Part shown: one piece after another, positions 57,775 to 64,000 of the stretch | Layout of the letters: each line of letters opens with the position of its first letter | Numbering within the stretch: position 1 is the first letter of the stretch | Origin: Chitinophaga varians | GTDB taxonomy: Bacteria > Bacteroidota > Bacteroidia > Chitinophagales > Chitinophagaceae | Assembly (NCBI RefSeq): GCF_012641275.1 | Contig: NZ_JABAIA010000002.1 | Coordinates: forward strand, 1,178,001 to 1,242,000 | Direction of reading: 5' to 3' | DNA: 64,000 nt | Made by a program: the position numbers and the translations under genes | The notes under the pieces: model-generated | Database searches by the model: none | The model's input: the letters and a program-made list of their open reading frames with translations, nothing else | Told to the model about the DNA's origin: nothing

Positions 57775-60651
57775 TTATTTGAAATTCCAGAGGAATAACA
57801 AATAGGTATCAAATTGATGCAGATATGATTGCTGTGGTATTTGCTGCCTTGTCCAGGTGCCGTAGGCGCCGATGGTGGCCCTTGCCCGGATGGTTTTCTG
57901 AAACCCTGCGGTAAGCGATGTGGAGGTGAACCCTGCCACTTTACCGAATTGGAAGTTACGGCTGCGGTCGTCCGGAGAGGCGCCGATATTACCGATCAGG
58001 GCGATGAAGTCCTTCTGGTCATTGAAGTAAAAACGGTTGGTCAGCGTATACGCCTGGTACCATTGATGTTCGTCGTTGGTGAAGAAACCACGCAGGTTCA
58101 CCCAGTAGTTGCCGAAATATTTTGCTACGGAGGCCACGGCAGAATAAGTATTGATACTGTCGCTTTTTACGTAACGCGCACCCAGCTCACCTTCCCAGCC
58201 TTTATTGAAATTCCGGAAGAGGGAATAACCGGCGCGGACGGTAGGGAACACGTCGGAGTTGGACCATCCGAACAATCCGTAGGAATAGTACCGGGGATTG
58301 TGGGTATAGTAGGTTTCTGCTTCCAGCTGGATACCGTTGCCGGCTTCCCTGGTACCATAGTTAACCCTTCCGGTGATGGTGCCCCGCTGAAAACGGTGCA
58401 GGTATTGCAGGGAAGTGATACTGGCCGGCTCCAGGTCTCTGCTGTAAACAGATTGCAGATGGATCACGCCGATCTGGTTTTTATACGTATAGCCGTTGAG
58501 GTGGTCTGCGTATTGTTGCCATTTTTTTTCACCGGGTTGTAGTTTACGCAGCTGTCCTGCTACGAGTGCCGCATCCGCATAGCGGTGCAGTTGCTCCAGT
58601 GCATTGGCTTTCTGCGACAGCAGCGCCGGCTGGCTGGCATTTAAAGCCAGGCCTTTGTTGGCATATACCAGCACGGAGTCGTACTGTTTACGGGCCGTAG
58701 CGGTGGCGGTGAGGTCGTACAGCACGTTGGTATCGGCTGGTGCCAGGGCATAGGCGGTTTGGTATAATGTCCAGGCGCTGTCCCATTGTTGTTTTTCGCG
58801 CAATTGTTTACCATATGCCAGCAGCTGGTCGAGGTACATTTGCCGCAGTGCGGTATCTGCGGGGTACTGGCGGTGCAGGTCAGCAGCGATCGTGCTGGCC
58901 GCGGTATACTGACCGGCCTGTTGTAACAGAGCGGATTTCTTTTGCAGCAGCAGGGAGTCGTTGTTAAACTGATGTAATGCGCGGGTGGTATAATCCAGTG
59001 CCTGTGCCGTTTGCTGCTGCCCGTTTTTCATATTGATCAGGTACATCCAGGCGTCCTTGTTGACCGGCGCATATTGCAACACTTTCAACAGTAATGGCTC
59101 TGCGGTATTATATTGCTTTTGTGCCATGGCATTTCTGGCTGCCAGCATGGTTTGATCTATATACGCCTGACGGTAACGTGTTACGGCGGGGTAGCGGGCC
59201 ATGAGTCTTTCGCTGATGGCCGCCGCTTCGTCGTAATGTTGGGTGGCTTCCAGGAGGCCTGATTTTTTAAACAGCAAAGCGGTGTCGGCCGGCTGTTTGG
59301 CCAGCACCTGGTCAACGAGGGACAAGGCTGTCTGTGGTTCACCCAGGCCGGTTTTTATATTGGCCAGTAGTAGCAGCAGCTCGCTCCTGCCAGGCACTTG
59401 TTTGAGGGCCGCTTGCAGGACGGCAGCAGCTTCTTCCGGTTTCTGCATTTGTACCAGCCTGTTGGCGCGTGAGAGTTGCAGGTCGGTATAGATTTGCTCA
59501 TGCGTCGCTCCGGGATGAAGCTGCAACAGCTTGCCGGCTGTGGCGGTGGCCGTGCTGTGGTCCTGCATTTTCTCCTGTATGCCGATCTGTTTTCTCAGGA
59601 TGTCGACATCACCGGGAAATGCCTGTAATGCTTTATTGCACCAATCGTTGGCGGCAGTATAGTCGCCGCGCTGATCGGCCTGATTGATCAGTTGGATGTA
59701 TAAAGCTTTATTGTCTGGCTGAAGTTTCAGCAGCTGTTCGGTGTATACGGTTGTGGTGTCTGACTGTCGTGCCAGGGCCGTGTATACGTCTGCCAGGTGT
59801 TGTTTGTACAGCGCCTGACCGGGATAGCGTTTGTGCAGCCATTTGGCGTCTTCCAGCGCAGCGGTATAGTTACCGCCGGCCAGTTGTATAGCAGAGCGTT
59901 TCAGTCGCCACAGCGCGCTGTCCGGCTGCAGGGCCGATAATTGACTGTAATAGGAGATCGCTTCCCGCGGGCGGCCTTCTCTTTCCATAATAGAGGCCAT
60001 TCCCTGTAATGCTTCGATATTGTTTTTGTCTTTCAGCAATACCTGCGCGTACATTTTCTCAGATCCGCCCAGGTCGCCGGATTTACGGCCGCGGCGGGCG
60101 GCCTGCATCTGATAGTCTTCCAGCAGGGATGCTACTTTGGGATCTGATATATAGTGGCTGCGTAACAGTCCCATGGTGGTCGCCTGTGTGACCACATCGC
60201 CGCTTTCCTGTGCCAGTCCGTATTTTTTGAGCAGCAGGTCTTTGTCGAGCGGTGTCTTCGCCAGCAACATGTCCACATAACAGGCTGCTTCGGAAGCATT
60301 GCCCTGGCTGTAGTAAAGGTTGACCAGTGAATGCAGGGCGTCACTATTGTCAGGATCTTTTCTGAGTACTGCGTTCCATTCAAAGGCGGCAGCCACGGGC
60401 TGACCGGTTTCCTGGTATAATTTACCCAGCAGGAGGCGGATGTCTGTATAGTCCGGGCTTTGGGACAAAGCCTTTTTACAGAATTTAATCGCTTTGGGAT
60501 AATCTTTTTCTTCGTTGCGTGCTTTTAAAGCAAGTTTATACAACACGTCGGAAGAAACGAGGCCGCTGCGTTGTGCGCTCAGTCCTGAGTATATTAATAA
60601 CAAGGAGAAGAAGAATACAATACAACTCTTTTCCACACTCCGCTGTAACAT
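57775..60651 (-). CDS. TPR-repeat outer-membrane protein with C-terminal YaiO-type beta barrel
   Basis: A protein of 958 residues. The signal SCIVFFFSLLLIYSGLSAQ is followed by some fifteen or more TPR-like units from about residue 30 to 720 (repeated A-x2-Y-x3-L/I...P patterns such as NPEKAI-type steps). The last 230 residues form a beta-barrel stretch with alternating aromatic residues (YYTHNPRYYSYGLFGWSNSD) ending in FLLFLWNFK, as in the YaiO family of outer-membrane proteins. It closes the operon with a GT2 enzyme, a HEAT protein and a response regulator, so it likely guides an exopolysaccharide out of the cell, as AlgK/PgaA-type proteins do. Confidence 0.87.
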   Translation of the reverse strand: MLQRSVEKSCIVFFFSLLLIYSGLSAQRSGLVSSDVLYKLALKARNEEKDYPKAIKFCKKALSQSPDYTDIRLLLGKLYQETGQPVAAAFEWNAVLRKDPDNSDALHSLVNLYYSQGNASEAACYVDMLLAKTPLDKDLLLKKYGLAQESGDVVTQATTMGLLRSHYISDPKVASLLEDYQMQAARRGRKSGDLGGSEKMYAQVLLKDKNNIEALQGMASIMEREGRPREAISYYSQLSALQPDSALWRLKRSAIQLAGGNYTAALEDAKWLHKRYPGQALYKQHLADVYTALARQSDTTTVYTEQLLKLQPDNKALYIQLINQADQRGDYTAANDWCNKALQAFPGDVDILRKQIGIQEKMQDHSTATATAGKLLQLHPGATHEQIYTDLQLSRANRLVQMQKPEEAAAVLQAALKQVPGRSELLLLLANIKTGLGEPQTALSLVDQVLAKQPADTALLFKKSGLLEATQHYDEAAAISERLMARYPAVTRYRQAYIDQTMLAARNAMAQKQYNTAEPLLLKVLQYAPVNKDAWMYLINMKNGQQQTAQALDYTTRALHQFNNDSLLLQKKSALLQQAGQYTAASTIAADLHRQYPADTALRQMYLDQLLAYGKQLREKQQWDSAWTLYQTAYALAPADTNVLYDLTATATARKQYDSVLVYANKGLALNASQPALLSQKANALEQLHRYADAALVAGQLRKLQPGEKKWQQYADHLNGYTYKNQIGVIHLQSVYSRDLEPASITSLQYLHRFQRGTITGRVNYGTREAGNGIQLEAETYYTHNPRYYSYGLFGWSNSDVFPTVRAGYSLFRNFNKGWEGELGARYVKSDSINTYSAVASVAKYFGNYWVNLRGFFTNDEHQWYQAYTLTNRFYFNDQKDFIALIGNIGASPDDRSRNFQFGKVAGFTSTSLTAGFQKTIRARATIGAYGTWTRQQIPQQSYLHQFDTYLLFLWNFK

Positions 60652-60656
60652 GATCT

Positions 60657-62105
60657 TTAGATGGTTTTTTGAAGGTTTGGAGATTGATTGAATCCTTGCC
60701 GCTGCATATTTCCCCAGGTATGTTTTTTACCGGTGAGCTGATTAAAATATCCTCTGATGGCGCAAAAGAGTACCGTCGGGTGATATATGAAAGGCTCTGC
60801 CAGTGCGAGAATACAGAGCTGGCATACTTCTTTCCAGCTTTGGTAGTAGCGGAAAATCAGCTGGTCCCACAACATAGAGAGGGAAGTGATCAATATCGAG
60901 AAAGTATAGATAAACACGAGGAGAATGATCGCGTAGTCCCAGTTGATCAGGTGGTTTACTATAATGTAGATGTAATAGATGATACCTGCAAACTCGATCA
61001 GGGGGGCCAGGAGCTCAAAGAAGAAGTTATAGGGGAAGATGATCAGCCCTAATTTTTTGTATTTCGGGTTGAACAATACTTTTCTGTGTTTGCCGAAAAT
61101 TTGTGCGAGGCCTCTGGCCCAGCGTACCCGTTGCCGGAAGAATATTTTGTAGGTGGCCGGAACTTCCGTCCAGCAAAGTGTTTCAGGGATATAGTGGATG
61201 CGGTAGGGCAGGTCCTGTTCGCACATGTACCGGCACATGCGTACCACCATGTCCATGTCTTCGCCGAAAGAGCCGGGATCATAACCGCCGGATTTGATCA
61301 CGATGTCCTTGTCAAATAAACCAAGGCCGCCGGACACGTTGGGAACGGCGTTGATGAAGGTCCAGCCCATTTTGCCCAGCAGGTAGGAACGGATATATTC
61401 CATTTCCTGGAAGCGGGGCAGCAACGACCTGGGCACCCGTACGCGGGTGATCACGCCGGCTTCCACATCGCAGGAGTTGGCCGCACGCAAAGGGGCGCCG
61501 GTGGCAATCACTCTTTGCGGATCGTCCATGAAGGGTTTGATCAGTTTCAGCAGGGTGTCGCGGGCCAGGATACAATCTACGTCAGTATTCAGGAAATAGT
61601 CGAAAGAAGAGGCGTTGATGCCGGCGTTCACCGCATCGGCCTTGCTTTTGCCATTGACCTTATCCAACACCAGCAATTTGGAATAAGCCGGGTTGGTGGA
61701 TTTAAAGAAACGTTTTACGGCCTGACTGGGGATCTGTTGACGGTAGGCGAAGTTGACTTCTGTCAGTTCAAATTCGTCGATTAGTTTTTGCAGGGTATCG
61801 TCTTTGCTGCCATCGTTTACGATGACCACCTCAAACCGGGGGTAGTTGAGCGCCAGCAGTGACCGTACGTTGGCGATGATGGTGACGCCTTCATTGTAGG
61901 CCGGTGCGATCACCGATATGCCGGGCGTCAGGGGAGAGGCCACCAGCATTTGCTGGCCTCTTATTTTATTTTTCCACAGGCTGCGGCGGATGGCGATGAG
62001 TGACAACACGGCCAGCAGGATGTAAAAGAGGAATAACCCGGCACAATAGATGAATATCGCGCTTTCGTAGAAATCGGTTATGTGTTTGAGTATCGCAGTT
62101 TGCAT
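60657..62105 (-). CDS. Processive family 2 glycosyltransferase, membrane-bound
   Basis: A protein of 482 residues. One membrane segment precedes the catalytic GT-A domain and about four follow. Motifs are VIAPAYNEGVTIIANV, VNDGSKDD, NTDVDC (DxD), GEDMDMVVRM and QRVRWARG (Q/R-x2-R-W), the set of processive GT2 enzymes such as cellulose, PNAG and hyaluronan synthases. It should polymerise a beta-linked polysaccharide at the inner membrane. It is 5 bases from the TPR gene and 2 bases after the HEAT gene, a tight operon. The polymer is not decidable. Confidence 0.93.
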   Translation of the reverse strand: MQTAILKHITDFYESAIFIYCAGLFLFYILLAVLSLIAIRRSLWKNKIRGQQMLVASPLTPGISVIAPAYNEGVTIIANVRSLLALNYPRFEVVIVNDGSKDDTLQKLIDEFELTEVNFAYRQQIPSQAVKRFFKSTNPAYSKLLVLDKVNGKSKADAVNAGINASSFDYFLNTDVDCILARDTLLKLIKPFMDDPQRVIATGAPLRAANSCDVEAGVITRVRVPRSLLPRFQEMEYIRSYLLGKMGWTFINAVPNVSGGLGLFDKDIVIKSGGYDPGSFGEDMDMVVRMCRYMCEQDLPYRIHYIPETLCWTEVPATYKIFFRQRVRWARGLAQIFGKHRKVLFNPKYKKLGLIIFPYNFFFELLAPLIEFAGIIYYIYIIVNHLINWDYAIILLVFIYTFSILITSLSMLWDQLIFRYYQSWKEVCQLCILALAEPFIYHPTVLFCAIRGYFNQLTGKKHTWGNMQRQGFNQSPNLQKTI

Positions 62106-62107
62106 GA

Positions 62108-63256
62108 TTAATATTTAATCAGGGGGTTCAGACTGTGTTGCAGTACCTGTTGCCTGGTGCCGGTGAGCGATTCCTGTAACCGGGCTATCAGGCCACTGGC
62201 GAGTGCTTTGTGTGCTACAATGGAATGCGCGGCGTGTTTCATCAATAGAAAATCTTCTGTCTGTTCCAGTTCCTGCCGGAGGAAATCAATGAAGTCTCCG
62301 GAGCCGATACGGCCCAGGGCTTTCAGTATTTCCAGTTTACAACTGTCCGGTTGTTGGGGGTACATCTTCACCAGTATTGGTTCAGCTTCCAGTGCCATCA
62401 GTTTGCCGAGGTTGTTGATGGTCAGCGCCCGCAGTTGTTCGTCGGGGGTGTCCAGCATTTTAATCATCGCCGGAATGGCCTCCGGCTGCTGGAAATAAGC
62501 TGCCAGCTTAAGGCACAAAGAGATAACACTGGGATGGTACCGTGTGTCGATCCATTGAGCGAAGGAGGGCATGGGGATGTCTTTCCGGAGGGAAATAATC
62601 CGGAACAGTTCAAACTGTTCCCATGCCAGCAGTGGTTCTTTTACATGACTGAAAAATTCAAACGGTGCATCAGGGGAGCATTGTACCCAATAGGAACATG
62701 CTAATTCGCGGATGTACCGGTCGGGGCTCTGGGTGAGGGCCAGTACATGTTCTTTTTCGAGCAGCACGCCCATGCCGGATAATTCCACCAGGGCGTTGGT
62801 GACCGCTTTACGCTGGCCGGACCTCAGGGCTACCGCGGATTTGTGGTGCAGTCCCAGGTCGAGGTAGAGCTGCCGGAGCAGTTGTGGAATATCGCCGGTG
62901 AAGTTATTGCGATATTCCAGCAACTGGTCGATCAGTACGCCGGCCACCCACTTTTTATGCAGCGGGAGCGCCCTGAATGCGTCCAGTGGCAATACTACCG
63001 GAGCGTCCGGATCACCTACAGCCTTGTAGATAATGTGTTCCAGCAATAGGTCGTTCACCTGCTCGCGCATCGGCCTTTCTTTCTTTGCGCGGCGCTGTTT
63101 TCGCCACCGGAAAAGAATCATGTACACATATGCCGCGATAGTACCGGTAACGGCCAGCACGCTAACAATGATAGCTATCTGAATCACCAGCGGGAAGTAG
63201 GCGAAATAATAGAAAAGATCGTCCAACCACTCCCGGAGCGATGTTGTGGTATCCAT
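62108..63256 (-). CDS. Membrane-anchored HEAT-repeat protein
   Basis: A protein of 382 residues. One N-terminal membrane segment (residues about 20-45, LVIQIAIIVSVLAVTGTIAAY) is followed by a basic stretch (FRWRKQRRAKKE) and helical pairs of HEAT type in the last 250 residues (EAIPAMIKMLDTPDEQLRAL, LEILKALGRIGSGDFID). It probably acts as a scaffold for the GT2 enzyme or links it to the regulator. It starts 17 bp after the response regulator stop and ends 2 bases before the GT2 gene. The role in polymer control is inferred from the operon. Confidence 0.88.
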   Translation of the reverse strand: MDTTTSLREWLDDLFYYFAYFPLVIQIAIIVSVLAVTGTIAAYVYMILFRWRKQRRAKKERPMREQVNDLLLEHIIYKAVGDPDAPVVLPLDAFRALPLHKKWVAGVLIDQLLEYRNNFTGDIPQLLRQLYLDLGLHHKSAVALRSGQRKAVTNALVELSGMGVLLEKEHVLALTQSPDRYIRELACSYWVQCSPDAPFEFFSHVKEPLLAWEQFELFRIISLRKDIPMPSFAQWIDTRYHPSVISLCLKLAAYFQQPEAIPAMIKMLDTPDEQLRALTINNLGKLMALEAEPILVKMYPQQPDSCKLEILKALGRIGSGDFIDFLRQELEQTEDFLLMKHAAHSIVAHKALASGLIARLQESLTGTRQQVLQHSLNPLIKY

Positions 63257-63273
63257 TAAGGGGTAGTTAATAA

Positions 63274-63660
63274 CTAATGAATCAAATGGTTTTTTTCTTT
63301 TTGTTGAATCAGACGTTTTACTCGTGAAGAAAGTTCTGCCGGATTAAACGGCTTTTTCAGATAATCATCCACGCCGATGTCGAAGCCTTCCGTGATGGTT
63401 TTTTCGTGTGTAACTGCAGATAAAACCAATATCGGAATATCGAGATGAAGCTCGTTACGCATTTTACTGACCAGTTCCATGCCATTGGCGTATGGTAACA
63501 TCAGGTCTGTGATAACCAGGTCAAATTTGGATTTTTGGAGATACTGCATCGCATCTTGCCCGTTTCTGGCGATACTGATGATATAATCCTGTTTTCTTAA
63601 AATGATTTCAATTGCCTTACAAACAAATTCATCATCTTCCACTAAGAGAACACTATACAT
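63274..63660 (-). CDS. Single-domain response regulator (CheY-like receiver)
   Basis: A protein of 128 residues from the ATG at 63660 (MYSVLLVEDDEF); the extension to 63747 is not needed. The acidic pair is Asp9/Asp10, the phosphorylation site is Asp52 (LVITDLMLPYANG), the switch Ser is at 81 (VLSAV) and the conserved Lys is at 103 (KKPF). No output domain follows, so it works through protein contacts, perhaps with the HEAT protein next to it. It heads the exopolysaccharide-type operon. The partner kinase is not in the window. Confidence 0.92.
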   Translation of the reverse strand: MYSVLLVEDDEFVCKAIEIILRKQDYIISIARNGQDAMQYLQKSKFDLVITDLMLPYANGMELVSKMRNELHLDIPILVLSAVTHEKTITEGFDIGVDDYLKKPFNPAELSSRVKRLIQQKEKNHLIH

Positions 63661-63906
63661 AAGTGATTGTTTTTGATTGATTAAAAAAATCCTTTTTTTA
63701 GATAGTTGCATGACAATAACCGGCCCTGATCGCATGGATAGCCGCATGCAATTGCACAGTGATTAGATACTATAAATAAAAACAGGAGTTAGCCCATCCC
63801 TTGCTCTTAAGGGGTTCAACGAGGTTTCATGGTAATAACAAGCAGGTTAACTTCAATAAAAAGATGGCATTTTTTTAGTGACTCAAAACTCGAACTTCTT
63901 GTCTAG

Positions 63907-63914
63907 CAAAGATA
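63907..63914 (-). promoter_or_regulatory. Candidate promoter box upstream of the response regulator operon
   Basis: On the minus strand this reads TATCTTTG, a match to TAnnTTTG, about 247 bp before the regulator start. A well-placed -33 TTTG is not seen; one lies at a 14-base spacing. The rest of 63661-64000 holds no gene that I can support, only AT-rich sequence. Confidence 0.35.
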
Positions 63915-64000
63915 TGCATATTCTGTGCCAAATACGTAAACATTAACAATACGTTTACTATGGGGAAGAAATTAATATGAATTGAAAATAGAATAAATTA

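Overview
The window comes from a member of the Bacteroidota, most likely a Chitinophaga-type bacterium (Chitinophagaceae). This rests on a SusC/SusD pair with FecR and an ECF sigma factor, a clade II nos cluster, lanthipeptide precursors with a LanC, a promoter fitting the Bacteroidota pattern (TTTG, 19 bases, TAnnTTTG), and the moderate GC content. The genus is an inference. I see no rRNA, tRNA, CRISPR array, complete insertion sequence or prophage.

Layout. 1-9.4 kb: a nitrous oxide reductase cluster on the minus strand (cytochrome c, nosZ, a NosB-like membrane protein, nosL, nosD, nosF, partial nosY), preceded by a flavodoxin gene, an Rrf2-family iron-sulphur regulator and a queD-like gene, with a large unrecognised 594-residue protein divergent from queD. 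Three copies of one 18-bp palindrome (AAGGAY-N6-RTCCTT) sit in front of the cytochrome/nos operon, the flavodoxin gene and the queD/594-aa divergon, which suggests one regulon. 9.7-22.3 kb: a TlpA-like lipoprotein, an EamA transporter, a SusC-SusD-secreted peptidase operon with FecR, and a divergent ECF sigma gene that lacks a normal start codon. A GNAT enzyme, two paralogous small helix-turn-helix-like proteins and small membrane proteins follow.

22.3-43.3 kb: a YfhO-family protein; a TetR-SDR-MFS efflux locus with three matching TetR operators; a decayed array of hairpin repeats; a heavy-metal RND system (TolC, adaptor, PII-like DUF190 protein, CzcA-type pump). Then comes an AT-rich island with tandem copies of a small basic protein and a putative ADP-ribosyltransferase-fold protein (candidate toxin-antitoxin-like module). 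A second RND operon (adaptor, pump, TolC, TetR) lies downstream of an AraC regulator. A 40-bp element is shared by the araC and adaptor upstream regions.

43.4-64 kb: a choloylglycine hydrolase-family enzyme, a small membrane protein, a universal stress protein with PEP synthase, a YbaK-type editing protein, a LamG-endonuclease/phosphatase protein and an amino-acid permease. Next are a lanthipeptide locus with two duplicated precursors and LanC but no dehydratase, a GH5-like lipoprotein or secreted glycosidase, a GT-C-like membrane protein and an SDR. The window ends with a four-gene polysaccharide-type operon: response regulator, HEAT protein, processive GT2, and TPR/YaiO-type barrel. Gaps over about 300 bp are 27887-28209 (operator, repeats, terminator), 33981-34624 (regulatory sites and a decayed gene copy) and 63661-64000 (candidate promoter only).
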